A stretch of 12,756 nt of DNA from DATJOQ01 sp050010455. GTDB taxonomy: Bacteria; Desulfobacterota; Binatia; Binatales; Binataceae. The notes beneath the pieces are model-generated. The model was not told where the DNA came from. It did not search any database and worked only from the letters and a program-made list of their open reading frames with translations. Numbering within the stretch: the first letter of the stretch is position 1; every line of letters begins with the position of its first letter. Below, in pieces: positions 5,853 to 12,473 of this stretch. Made by a program: the position numbers and the translations under genes. The stretch covers positions 1 to 12,756 of the forward strand of contig JBEKLA010000106.1 of assembly GCA_050010455.1 (NCBI GenBank), given 5' to 3'.

Positions 5853-8069
5853 CTAGCCGGCGCCGCGCAGGCCGCGCACTTCGCGCGGACGGGCACCGTC
5901 GGCCGGCAGCACCAGCCCCTCGCGCTCCATCTGTTCAACCATCCGCGCGGCCCTATTGTAACCGATCCGCAAGCGGCGCTGGATCATCGAGATCGACGCC
6001 TGATTGCTTTCGATCACGATTCGCACCGCCTCGTCGTACATTTCGTCCTGCGCGAGGCCGCCCAAGCCGTCAGCGTCGCCCGCCTCGGGCCGTTTGGTTT
6101 CGAGGATCTCCATCTGATATTCGGGCGCGCCCTGCGCGCGCAGGAAGTCCGTTACCTTGCGAATCTCGACCTCCGATACGAACGGCCCGTGCAGGCGGCG
6201 GAGCTTGGCGGTGCCGGGCGGCATGAACAGCATGTCGCCCTCGCCGAGCAGCCGTTCGGCGCCGATCGAATCGAGAATCGTGCGCGAGTCGACGCGCGAG
6301 GTCACCTGCAACGAGATTCGCGCGGGCAGATTCGCCTTGATCAATCCCGTGATTACGTCGACCGACGGCCGCTGCGTGGCAAGGATCAGATGGATACCGG
6401 AAGCGCGCGCCTTCTGCGCCAGGCGCGTGATATCGCGCTCGACGGTCTTGCCCTCATGCAGCAGCAGGTCGGCAAGTTCGTCGATCACGATCACGATTTT
6501 CGGCAGCCGGCGATGCTCGAGCGGGCGCGCGTCGGGCGACGATTGTTCCGCGGCCGGCGGTTTGGCGCTGGGCGTCGTTTTCGCGACGGCCTGATTGTAG
6601 CCCTCGATATTGCGCACGCCCTTATCGCGCATCAGGCGGTAGCGATACTCCATCTCCTGCGTTGCCCACAGCAGCGCCGCCGCGGCCTTGTCGGGATCGA
6701 CCACCACCGGCACCAGCAGATGAGGAACCTGCTCGTAGGCCGACAGTTCGAGCATCTTGGGATCGATCAGGATGAAGCGCACGTCGTCGTCGGTCGAGTT
6801 GAACAGGATCGACGAAATCATGGTGTGAATCGCGACCGATTTGCCGGTGCCGGTCGCGCCCGCGATCAGCAGATGCGGCATCCGCGCCAAATCGGCCACT
6901 ACCGGGCGCCCGCTGATATCCTTGCCCAGCGCGATCACGAGATGGCCCTGCGCGGCGCGGAACTCCTCGGACTCCAGAATCTCGCGCAGGTAAATTTTCT
7001 CGCGCTTGCGATTCGGCACCTCGATTCCGACCACCGCCTCGCCCGGTACCGGCGCCTGAATTCGCACCGCCGGTGCTTTCATCGCCAGCGAGAGATCATC
7101 GGCCAGATTCACGATCTGGCTGACCTTGACGCCGCTGCCCGGCTCGAATTTGAACATCGTGACCACGGGGCCGGGCTGCACCTCGACCACATGGCCATCG
7201 ACCGAGAAGGCGGCCAGTTTCTGTTCCAGCAGGCGCGCGCTTTTTTCCAGCGCGGCTTCGTCGAATCCGGTGCGCGTCAACGACGGTGAATCGAGGAGCG
7301 AAAGCGACGGCAGTTTGAAACCGCTCTTGCCTCGCGGGCGCGCCGGCGCGCGGCCCGCCGACGGCGCGAGCGGCTCGCGCGGCTCCGTGACCGTCACAGG
7401 AGCGCCGTCGTCTTCCTCATGTTCATCAGCATATTCATCAGCGGCATCGAGCACGTGCACGTCGCTATCGAAGTCCTCGAGATCGGTGTCGCCGTGCGCG
7501 CGTGGCCGTCGCAGACGGCCGAGGCCACCGCGTATCAGATCGGTAGGGGCGCGCTCGACCAGGAGCACGACGCCGCAGATAATCGCCAGCGACAACACCA
7601 TCAGGCTTCCGCCGAAACTCAAGTAGCGTTCGAGCCACGCCGCCATGTCGCGCCCGATCGCACCCGAGGCTTGCGGATCGCCAGCGATCAGCAGTGCGAT
7701 CGCGGCGCTGAGCGCGGTCACCAGGATCGATCCGCCCAAGGCGGAGCGGCGCAAGGCGTCGAGGCCCTCCGCCGACCATACCTTCGCGGCCATCCAGCCG
7801 ATCAGGGCCGCGACGATATAGGACTGGACGCCGAGCGATTCGGTAAGCGCGGCGGCGAGCCGATATCCGAGCGGCCCGGCGAGATTCGAATGCGATGCGA
7901 GATCGTACGAAACGAGGCTCAAGCCGGTGAATGCCGCGATCGCGGCCAATCCGAGCGCCCCCAGCTCGCGCGCGATGCTACCGGTAATATCACCAGTGTT
8001 GTCGCTGGCGGCGTCGCCGGTGGTCACGGCGAGCGGACGCGTCACCGGCGGTTCCGGTTGGCGCGGCAT
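5853..8069 (-). CDS. ftsK: DNA translocase FtsK
   Basis: A 738-residue protein from ATG 8069. I preferred this start to an in-frame GTG at 8114 because GGCAGG lies 5 bases ahead of the ATG, while the GTG lacks a ribosome site and would overlap rnj. The N-terminal part (about 30-172) has four hydrophobic segments that anchor it in the membrane; an acidic, then Pro/Arg-rich linker runs to about 250. The motor follows: alpha/beta parts (FSVDGHVVEVQPGPVVTMFKFEP, 288-310), Walker A GATGTGKS (404-411), DPKMLELS (436-443), Walker B IVIVIDELAD (525-533) and ATQRPSVDVITG (564-575). A winged-helix gamma domain ends it (about 676-722; SMIQRRLRIGYNRAARMVEQME), which reads polar KOPS-type sites. FtsK hexamers pump DNA at the division septum and activate chromosome-dimer resolution. 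A short Ala/Pro-rich insert (about 495-520) lies just before Walker B. All ATPase motifs are intact. It starts 26 bases after rnj ends. Confidence 0.95.
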   Translation of the reverse strand: MPRQPEPPVTRPLAVTTGDAASDNTGDITGSIARELGALGLAAIAAFTGLSLVSYDLASHSNLAGPLGYRLAAALTESLGVQSYIVAALIGWMAAKVWSAEGLDALRRSALGGSILVTALSAAIALLIAGDPQASGAIGRDMAAWLERYLSFGGSLMVLSLAIICGVVLLVERAPTDLIRGGLGRLRRPRAHGDTDLEDFDSDVHVLDAADEYADEHEEDDGAPVTVTEPREPLAPSAGRAPARPRGKSGFKLPSLSLLDSPSLTRTGFDEAALEKSARLLEQKLAAFSVDGHVVEVQPGPVVTMFKFEPGSGVKVSQIVNLADDLSLAMKAPAVRIQAPVPGEAVVGIEVPNRKREKIYLREILESEEFRAAQGHLVIALGKDISGRPVVADLARMPHLLIAGATGTGKSVAIHTMISSILFNSTDDDVRFILIDPKMLELSAYEQVPHLLVPVVVDPDKAAAALLWATQEMEYRYRLMRDKGVRNIEGYNQAVAKTTPSAKPPAAEQSSPDARPLEHRRLPKIVIVIDELADLLLHEGKTVERDITRLAQKARASGIHLILATQRPSVDVITGLIKANLPARISLQVTSRVDSRTILDSIGAERLLGEGDMLFMPPGTAKLRRLHGPFVSEVEIRKVTDFLRAQGAPEYQMEILETKRPEAGDADGLGGLAQDEMYDEAVRIVIESNQASISMIQRRLRIGYNRAARMVEQMEREGLVLPADGARPREVRGLRGAG

Positions 8070-8080
8070 TTTAACCTGCC
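8070..8080 (-). promoter_or_regulatory. Ribosome binding site deciding the ftsK start
   Basis: On the minus strand GGCAGGTTAAA directly precedes ATG 8069, with the AGG core five bases from the start. This fixes the ftsK start downstream of the rnj stop (8096-8098) and argues against the longer GTG-initiated form. Confidence 0.6.
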
Positions 8081-8095
8081 GGCCGATGAGAGTTC

Positions 8096-9760
8096 CTAGA
8101 CCTCCATCACGCACGGCACGACCATCGGCCGCCGCCCCATTTCGTCACGAAAGTAGCGGCTTAGCGCACGTATCAGTTGTTCGTTCAATCGCCCGTCACG
8201 CCATCCGGGCTCCGATTGGGATTGTTCGAGGATGGTTCGCAGTTCGGTTCGCGCCCGCGCCATCTGGGCCGAGGTGCCGTCGCCGCTTACGAAGCCGCGC
8301 GAGATCAGATCCGGTCCGGCGACGATCTTTCCCGTCGTGCGCGAGATCGTGAGCACGACCATGACCGTGCCGTCGCGGGCCAGCGCCTGCCGCTCGCGCA
8401 TCAGCTCGAAATCCTCCGGTCCCGCGTCGGCCGCGCGCATCCGTCCCGCTTCGACCGGGGCGCCGCGCCGCGCACCGGCGGCGCTAAGCTCGAGCGTCTG
8501 ACCATCTTCGAGCAGGAAACAATCGCGCTCCACCATCCCGGTCTCGATCGCGAGGGCGCGATGACGCACCAGATGGCGGTACTCGCCATGAATCGGGATG
8601 AAGTACCGGGGACGCGTGAGATTGATCAACTCGGCCAGCTCGTCGCGGCTGGCATGACCGGAAACGTGAACCGGCGCGACCGCTTCGTGGAGCACTTCCG
8701 CGCCGCGCTTGCATAGATGATTCAGCGCGGTGTGAATCCTGCGCTCGTTGCCGGGAATCGCGCGCGCCGACAGCATCACGGTATCGCCGGGCGCGACGCG
8801 CGCCCATTGATGGTTATCGGTGGCGAGCTTGACCAGCGCCGATAGCGGCTCTCCCTGAGAGCCCGCGACGATAAAGGTCAGGCGATCGGCGGCTATCGAA
8901 TCGGCTGTGGCCTTATCGATAAATGTGCCCGGCGGCAGTCCCATATAGCCGAGTTCGAGTCCGAGCCGGACGCTGTCGACCATCCGGCGTCCCAGCGGCA
9001 CGACCCGGCGTCCGAACTCGTGGGAGACTTCGGCAACCTGGCGGATACGATAGAGATGCGAAGAGAATGACGACAGGAAGAACCGGCCACGAGCACCGGA
9101 AATCACTTCGCGCAGCATCGGCCTGAGCGAACTCTCCGGCGGCGTTCGCCCCTGGCGCTCGGCGTTGGTCGAATCGGACAGCAGCATCGTGACGCCGCGC
9201 TGGCCGAGTTCGGCGAAGCGATCGTAATCGAAGCGCTCGCCGTCGCTGGAGGCGGTGTCGATTTTGAAATCGCCGCTGTGAACGATAAGTCCGGCCGGAG
9301 TATCGATCGCGAGCGCGATCGAGTCCGGAGTCGAATGCGCGACGCGGACAGGTTCGATCGCGAACGGTCCCACGGTGAATTGGCGGCGCGGCGCGATTTC
9401 GCGCAGGTCCGCCTCGACGCCGTCTTCGCGCAATCGGCGGCGGGCGAGCGCGAGCGTGAATTCAGTGCCGTAGACCGGCGCGGGAAAGCGCCGCAGGATA
9501 TGCGGCAAGGCGCCGATATGGTCGTCGTGCCCGTGGGTGAGCACGATAGCGACTAGCTTGCGCCGGCTCGCAGCCAAATAGGCGAGGTCGGGGACGATCA
9601 ACTCAAGCCCGGGCGCGCCTCCTTCGGAGAACATCACGCCCGCGTCGACCATCAGCGCCTGCTCGCCGTATTCGAGCAGCATCGCGTTAAGGCCGATCTC
9701 GCCGAGCCCGCCCAGCGCAACCAATCTGAGGGGATTCATTGTCGGACCGCTTATCGCCAT
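8096..9760 (-). CDS. rnj: Ribonuclease J (metallo-beta-lactamase/beta-CASP RNase)
   Basis: A 554-residue protein from ATG 9760; a second ATG at 9739 (Met8) is also possible because the conserved part starts at LRLVALGGLGEIG. The first start has AGGT ten bases upstream and a TATACT box further up, so I kept it. The metallo-beta-lactamase part has the zinc motif HGHDDHIG (76-83), VAHSTPDS and HSGDFKID. The beta-CASP insert contains LLSDSTNAE and FIVAGSQGEP, and VHVSGHASRDEL plus FIPIHGEYRHL (the final metal-binding histidines) close the active site. The C-terminal domain (about 450-554) ends in LSRYFRDEMGRRPMVVPCVMEV, typical of RNase J. These enzymes have 5'-3' exo- and endonuclease activity and mature or decay mRNA and rRNA in the cytoplasm. 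All metal ligands are visible, so it should be active. RNase J in a diderm with LolA fits a non-enteric lineage. It heads the rnj-ftsK-lolA-rimO block. Confidence 0.93.
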   Translation of the reverse strand: MAISGPTMNPLRLVALGGLGEIGLNAMLLEYGEQALMVDAGVMFSEGGAPGLELIVPDLAYLAASRRKLVAIVLTHGHDDHIGALPHILRRFPAPVYGTEFTLALARRRLREDGVEADLREIAPRRQFTVGPFAIEPVRVAHSTPDSIALAIDTPAGLIVHSGDFKIDTASSDGERFDYDRFAELGQRGVTMLLSDSTNAERQGRTPPESSLRPMLREVISGARGRFFLSSFSSHLYRIRQVAEVSHEFGRRVVPLGRRMVDSVRLGLELGYMGLPPGTFIDKATADSIAADRLTFIVAGSQGEPLSALVKLATDNHQWARVAPGDTVMLSARAIPGNERRIHTALNHLCKRGAEVLHEAVAPVHVSGHASRDELAELINLTRPRYFIPIHGEYRHLVRHRALAIETGMVERDCFLLEDGQTLELSAAGARRGAPVEAGRMRAADAGPEDFELMRERQALARDGTVMVVLTISRTTGKIVAGPDLISRGFVSGDGTSAQMARARTELRTILEQSQSEPGWRDGRLNEQLIRALSRYFRDEMGRRPMVVPCVMEV

Positions 9761-9793
9761 CCGCCGTTACCTATCCACCACCCAACCCTAGAA

Positions 9794-9799
9794 AGTATA
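9794..9799 (-). promoter_or_regulatory. Possible -10 box for rnj
   Basis: TATACT on the minus strand matches the sigma70 -10 consensus at five of six positions and lies about 33 bases upstream of ATG 9760, a sensible distance for a short leader. The hexamer 17 bases further up (TTTCAC) is a poor -35, so the promoter would be weak or activator-dependent. It lies in the 132-base gap between mazF and rnj. Confidence 0.35.
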
Positions 9800-9831
9800 T
9801 CGGCTACCCAGCGCGGGTGAAAGCGCGAGGC

Positions 9832-9854
9832 AATTCGATACCGCCGGTCGAATT
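9832..9854. repeat. Perfect 7-bp inverted repeat in the mazF-rnj gap
   Basis: AATTCGA (9832-9838) and TCGAATT (9848-9854) are exact reverse complements around a nine-base GC-rich centre. It lies downstream of mazF and upstream of the candidate rnj -10 box. It may be a protein-binding site or a weak transcript hairpin; no U-tract follows on either strand, so a classic terminator is unlikely. Confidence 0.4.
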
Positions 9855-9892
9855 CGCATGTTCCGCCCGAACTGGCGGCGAGGCCTGCTTGA

Positions 9893-10244
9893 TTAAAGAT
9901 CCAGCAACGCGCGAAGCTTGCCCTGCACTTCCTCGAGGGTCTCGATCGGGCACTTGCCGGCGGGTTTCGCCTTGCGCGCTTGCCAATCCAGGCTCTTGAC
10001 GTGATCGGCCAGTATCGCCCCCGAGAGTTGCAGCTTGCGCGGAATCAGGACTTCGAAGGGATAGCCTTTCACCTGATTGGTGATCGGACAGACGACGGCC
10101 AGTCCGGCTCTGCGATTGTATTCCAGTGGAGTCAACACCAACGCCGGCCGCCAATCCGCCTGCTCGTGTCCGGCCTGGGGGCTGAAGTTAATCCTGATGA
10201 AGTCTCCGCGGTCAGGGATATATGGCGGCGTAAGTTTTTACCAC
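9893..10244 (-). CDS. mazF: MazF/PemK-family endoribonuclease toxin, start out of frame by one base
   Basis: The frame is open from 10237 to the stop at 9893 and aligns along its whole length with E. coli MazF as I know it: PYIPDRGDF, SPQAGHEQADWRPALVL, VCPITNQVKGYPFEV and ILADHVKSLDWQAR. The arginine and threonine that correspond to the catalytic pair (E. coli R29 and T52) are both present, in DWRPALV and PITNQV. MazF is a ribosome-independent ribonuclease that cuts mRNA at short motifs and is held inactive by MazE. The frame has no ATG, GTG or TTG before TTG 10141, which would cut off the first third including the arginine. A GTG at 10244-10242, overlapping the mazE end by 7 bases and preceded by GGAAAGGA, is the natural start but lies in another frame. 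Removing one A from the A5 tract (10235-10239) gives GTG GTA AAA CTT ACG and a 116-residue toxin. This may be a sequence error, a real mutation or slippage. Confidence 0.8.
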
Positions 10245-10474
10245 GATTCCTTTCCAACCGGCTTGCCCCAATCCGTTTCGTCGTGACGGTTGTCTGGAGT
10301 GATTTTGTCCACCAGTTGCTTGAGGTCGTATTTGCAGCGCACCGGTCTGACGATAAGGCGGTCGGCAGACACCTTCAGTTCAACCTTAGCGCCTTCGGTC
10401 AATCCGAGCGTTTCCGCGAACGCCGCGGGAATCCGCAGCGCCAGGCTATTACCCCATTTGGACACGCTTTGCAC
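10238..10474 (-). CDS. mazE: MazE-family antitoxin (AbrB/SpoVT-like fold)
   Basis: A 78-residue protein starting at GTG 10474. The N-terminal DNA-binding swapped-hairpin domain has SVSKWGNSLALRIP (3-16), the hallmark of MazE/AbrB antitoxins, then LGLTEGAKVELKV (23-35) and LIVRPV (40-45). The C-terminal part (about 48-78; LKQLVDKITPDNRHDETDWGKP) matches the segment that, in MazE, wraps around and blocks MazF, with the Asp-Trp-Gly and a final Trp as in E. coli. MazE neutralises MazF and, alone or with it, represses its own promoter. A promoter and palindrome lie directly upstream. The stop TAA is followed at once by the mazF frame, and the probable mazF start overlaps the last three codons, so translation is coupled. 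Base composition is much like that of the neighbours. Confidence 0.92.
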   Translation of the reverse strand: MQSVSKWGNSLALRIPAAFAETLGLTEGAKVELKVSADRLIVRPVRCKYDLKQLVDKITPDNRHDETDWGKPVGKESW

Positions 10475-10481
10475 AGTCTTG

Positions 10482-10510
10482 TTTATACAATGTATCTACG
10501 AAGCGTTCAA
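10482..10510 (-). promoter_or_regulatory. Promoter of mazEF (sigma70 type)
   Basis: On the minus strand TTGAAC (10505-10510) and TATAAA (10482-10487) are separated by exactly 17 bases. They match the -35 and -10 consensus at four and five of six positions. The start of transcription would fall about seven bases past the -10 box, at or next to the mazE GTG (10474), so the mRNA is predicted to be leaderless or nearly so. Confidence 0.6.
10485..10495. promoter_or_regulatory. Candidate MazE/MazEF operator palindrome
   Basis: ATACAATGTAT on the plus strand is a perfect palindrome apart from its central base (ATACA, A, TGTAT). It overlaps the -10 box of mazE, where a repressor would block polymerase. 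Its AT-rich TATAC...GTATCTAC style resembles the E. coli mazEF operator as I remember it. The surroundings are strongly GC-rich, so this patch stands out. Confidence 0.5.
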
Positions 10511-10536
10511 GCGCGTGCGCGCGCGGCCGCTTGAGC
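10505..10536. repeat. GC-rich hairpin with an alternating purine-pyrimidine tract between mazE and ssb
   Basis: GTTCAAGCG (10505-10513) pairs with CGCTTGAGC (10528-10536) as a 9-bp stem with one G-U. Positions 10511-10525 (GCGCGTGCGCGCGCG) are a 15-base unbroken alternation of purine and pyrimidine, which can adopt Z-DNA under negative supercoiling. The left arm contains the mazE -35 box, so folding or Z-form here could affect mazEF as well as the divergent ssb gene. Confidence 0.5.
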
Positions 10537-10593
10537 CATCCAATAAGCAAGCTTGCACTGAATCCTGTCGAAGGCTAGCTTCCGATCAGCCGC

Positions 10594-10605
10594 GAGGGGC
10601 GAATC
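10594..10605 (+). promoter_or_regulatory. Ribosome binding site of ssb
   Basis: GAGGGG (10594-10599) lies six bases ahead of ATG 10606, a strong Shine-Dalgarno match with good spacing. It supports the 143-residue start over an overlapping longer frame. Confidence 0.7.
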
Positions 10606-11037
10606 ATGGGAGTGAACAAGGCGATTTTAATCGGCAACCTGGGACGCGACCCGGAGCTACGCTACATTCCCTCGGGCCAGCCGGTGGCGAGCTTCACCGT
10701 GGCCACCACGGAATCGTATACCGACCGCGGCGGCGCCCGCCAAAAGCGCACCGAATGGCACAATATCGTCGCTTGGGGCAAGCTCGCCGAACTCTGCGGC
10801 CAGTATCTGAAGAAGGGGCGCCAGGTTTACATCGAAGGCCGGATCTCCAATCGCCAGTACGAGGCCAAAGACGGCAGCGGCAAGCGCTCGCGCACCGAGA
10901 TCGTGGCGCAGGTGATTCAGTTCCTAGGCGGCAGGGCAGGGGGCGAGGGCGCGATGGACGAGCCGGCGGAAATGGGCGCTGTCGGCGGCGGGCCGGAGAC
11001 GGCGCCGGTCGTGGATGACGAGGACATCCCGTTCTAG
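10606..11037 (+). CDS. ssb: Single-stranded DNA-binding protein SSB
   Basis: A 143-residue protein. Residues 1-107 are a typical OB fold: NKAILIGNLGRDPELRY (4-20), then the GQPVASFTVATTESYT strand, TEWHNIVAWGKLAELC (49-64), YLKKGRQVYIEGRI and the closing TEIVAQVIQFLG. A flexible Gly/Ala/Glu-rich linker (about 108-135) leads to the acidic tip DDEDIPF, the conserved C-terminal peptide that recruits RecO, PriA, exonuclease I and other partners. SSB coats single-stranded DNA as a tetramer in replication, repair and recombination. Length and tail are normal, so this is probably the main chromosomal SSB rather than a plasmid or phage form. It is the only plus-strand gene in the right half, divergent from mazEF and convergent with the dehydrogenase gene 48 bases away. 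I see no rpsF or rpsR beside it and no convincing LexA site upstream. Confidence 0.95.
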   Translation: MGVNKAILIGNLGRDPELRYIPSGQPVASFTVATTESYTDRGGARQKRTEWHNIVAWGKLAELCGQYLKKGRQVYIEGRISNRQYEAKDGSGKRSRTEIVAQVIQFLGGRAGGEGAMDEPAEMGAVGGGPETAPVVDDEDIPF

Positions 11038-11085
11038 AGAGCACTTTTCGCTTTCAGCAGGCGCTTCCCGCGAGGCGCGACGAAT

Positions 11086-11883
11086 TCACCACGCTGAGTA
11101 GCCGCCGTCGACAGCTACGATCGCGCCGGTTACGTAAGTCGACGCCGCGCTGGCGAGAAAAATCACCGCGCCGCGGACCTCTTCGGGCTTGCCCAGCCGC
11201 CCCATCGGTGTGAACGCCTCGGTACGTTCGCGAATGCCCGGCATCACCAGCGCGCGCTCGTTGAGTTCGGTCGGAACCATCCCGGGCGATACGGCATTGA
11301 CGTTGATACCGTACTCGGCCCACTCGATCGCGAGCTGGCGGGTTAGATTCGTCAGCGCCCCCTTGCTCGCGGCGTAGGCCGACATCCGATACGGGCTGAA
11401 CGGGCGCTTGTACGGGCCGGCCAGGCCCGCGTAAATCGAGCTCACGTTGATGATCCGGCCGGGATGCTTGCGTTCGATCAGACGGCGCGCCACGCGCTGC
11501 GTCAGCATCATCGCCGCCGTCACGTTAAGCTTGAACGTCGCTTCCCAATCGGCGATCGGGAATCTTTCCGCGGCTGACGCGGTCGACATCCCCGCGTTGT
11601 TGACCAGGATATCGATCTCGCCGAGTTCGGCGACCGTATCCGCTACCACTCGGTCGAGCTCTTCGGCGACAGTGATATCGGCGGCGATCGGGAGCACTCT
11701 GACGTTCAGCTTGCGCAAATCTTCGGCGAGCCGCTCCAGCCGCTGACGGCGGCGGGCGACGATCGCGACGTCGGCGCCGGCGATCGCGACCGCGGTCGCG
11801 CAGTCGACTCCGAGACCCGAAGAAGCTCCGGTTACCAGCGCGACGTGGCCGCGCAGCGAGAATAGTTCTTCGAGCGGATTCAT
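11086..11883 (-). CDS. Short-chain dehydrogenase/reductase (SDR family, FabG-like)
   Basis: A 265-residue classical SDR starting at ATG 11883. The nucleotide site is TGASSGLG (18-25), with ARRRQR (43-48) after the second strand, whose basic residues favour NADP(H); AADI (68-71) contacts adenine and NNAG (95-98) stabilises the sheet. The catalytic set is N120, a serine in NVSS (146-149), Y170 and K174 (YAASK). The stretch between the serine and the tyrosine is about eight residues longer than usual (GLAGPYKRPFSPYRMS), which may shape the substrate pocket. SPGMVPTEL (199-207) and the end VTGAIVAVDGGYS are standard. Such enzymes oxidise or reduce alcohols and ketones; the exact substrate cannot be read from sequence. 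A fatty-acid, polyketide or gluconate-type reductase are all possible. It follows the carboxymuconolactone-decarboxylase-like gene by 25 bases and is probably co-transcribed with it. Confidence 0.9.
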   Translation of the reverse strand: MNPLEELFSLRGHVALVTGASSGLGVDCATAVAIAGADVAIVARRRQRLERLAEDLRKLNVRVLPIAADITVAEELDRVVADTVAELGEIDILVNNAGMSTASAAERFPIADWEATFKLNVTAAMMLTQRVARRLIERKHPGRIINVSSIYAGLAGPYKRPFSPYRMSAYAASKGALTNLTRQLAIEWAEYGINVNAVSPGMVPTELNERALVMPGIRERTEAFTPMGRLGKPEEVRGAVIFLASAASTYVTGAIVAVDGGYSAW

Positions 11884-11908
11884 CCGACTCGCTTCCGAGG
11901 GCGCGAGA

Positions 11909-12448
11909 TCAGGCTTTGCTCAGGCCGGGTTCGAGCTCGACGCCGAGCGGCACCAGGATCCGCACCACGGCGTTGTAAAACGCCACCTCCATCGCCAGCT
12001 CCACGATTCGTTCGTCGTCGAGAAAGCCGCGCAGTGCCGCGAAGGTGGCGTCGCTTACCTTGACGTCGCGCGTCGCCTCTGCCGCATAGCGAATTACGGC
12101 GCGGTCCTGTGCGCTGAACGCCAGCGCGGTTTCCCATGCGGAAAGGGACTCAAGCTTCTCGCGCGGCACTCCCGCACGTAGCGCCATGTTCCAGTGATGG
12201 ACGAACTCGTATTGCGCGTCGACGATCCGGCCGACGGTCAGGATCGCCAGCTCGCGCAGCTGCGGATCGAGTTTGGTGCGATGGCGCAGCTCATGGCTGA
12301 GATCCAGGAACCGCGCCAGCAGGCCCGGCGCATTGGCGAGAGTGCGGAAGATATTCCAGACCGCGCCGCGTTCGGCGACCAGGTCGTCGTAGAGCTTGCG
12401 ATAACTCTCCGGCAGATCGTTGCGATCAAGATATGGAACCCTGGCCAT
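11909..12448 (-). CDS. Carboxymuconolactone decarboxylase (AhpD-like) family protein without cysteines
   Basis: A 179-residue all-helical protein from ATG 12448. The open frame runs further upstream to 12505 but would overlap the acetolactate synthase gene, and its first residues look unlike the family. The core has LANAPGLLARFLDLSHELR (37-55), LDPQLRELAILTVGRIVDAQYEFVHHW (60-86) and MALRAGVP (88-95), which is the family signature. AhpD peroxidases carry a CxxC pair just before the histidine; here there is no cysteine in the whole protein, so it cannot be a thiol peroxidase. Many uncharacterised family members in environmental bacteria share this EFVHHW form. Actual function unknown; it may be a decarboxylase, isomerase or binding protein acting on an aromatic or keto compound. 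It lies 25 bases after the acetolactate synthase gene and 25 before the dehydrogenase gene, which suggests a shared pathway. Confidence 0.82.
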   Translation of the reverse strand: MARVPYLDRNDLPESYRKLYDDLVAERGAVWNIFRTLANAPGLLARFLDLSHELRHRTKLDPQLRELAILTVGRIVDAQYEFVHHWNMALRAGVPREKLESLSAWETALAFSAQDRAVIRYAAEATRDVKVSDATFAALRGFLDDERIVELAMEVAFYNAVVRILVPLGVELEPGLSKA

Positions 12449-12473
12449 CGTCGTCGCGTTCCCGCCCGCAGGC

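Noticed and set aside
6189..7289. Long plus-strand open frame (366 codons) antisense to ftsK, and similar ones at 7419-8099 and 8177-8716
   Set aside because: They mirror the codon structure of well-supported ftsK and rnj on the other strand in GC-rich DNA; their translations are low-complexity Arg/His/Gln-rich and show no family motif.
8070..8114. GTG 8114 as the start of ftsK, giving 753 residues and an overlap with rnj
   Set aside because: No ribosome site precedes it, while ATG 8069 has AGG at proper spacing; the extra residues show no family similarity.
9893..10141. mazF starting at TTG 10141 as an 82-residue toxin
   Set aside because: This would remove the strongly conserved RGD, GHEQ and WRP segments that lie upstream in the same open frame, and it has no ribosome site; the longer form with a corrected start is far more likely.
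10547..10556. Perfect 10-base palindrome GCAAGCTTGC upstream of ssb, considered as a LexA/SOS or other operator
   Set aside because: It does not match the CTGT-N8-ACAG LexA pattern or other operator types known to me; ten-base palindromes arise by chance, and no promoter could be placed next to it.
11061..11078. GCGCTT...AGGCGC hairpin between convergent ssb and the dehydrogenase gene, considered as a terminator
   Set aside because: Only six pairs including one G-U, with no U-tract on either side, so an intrinsic terminator cannot be supported.
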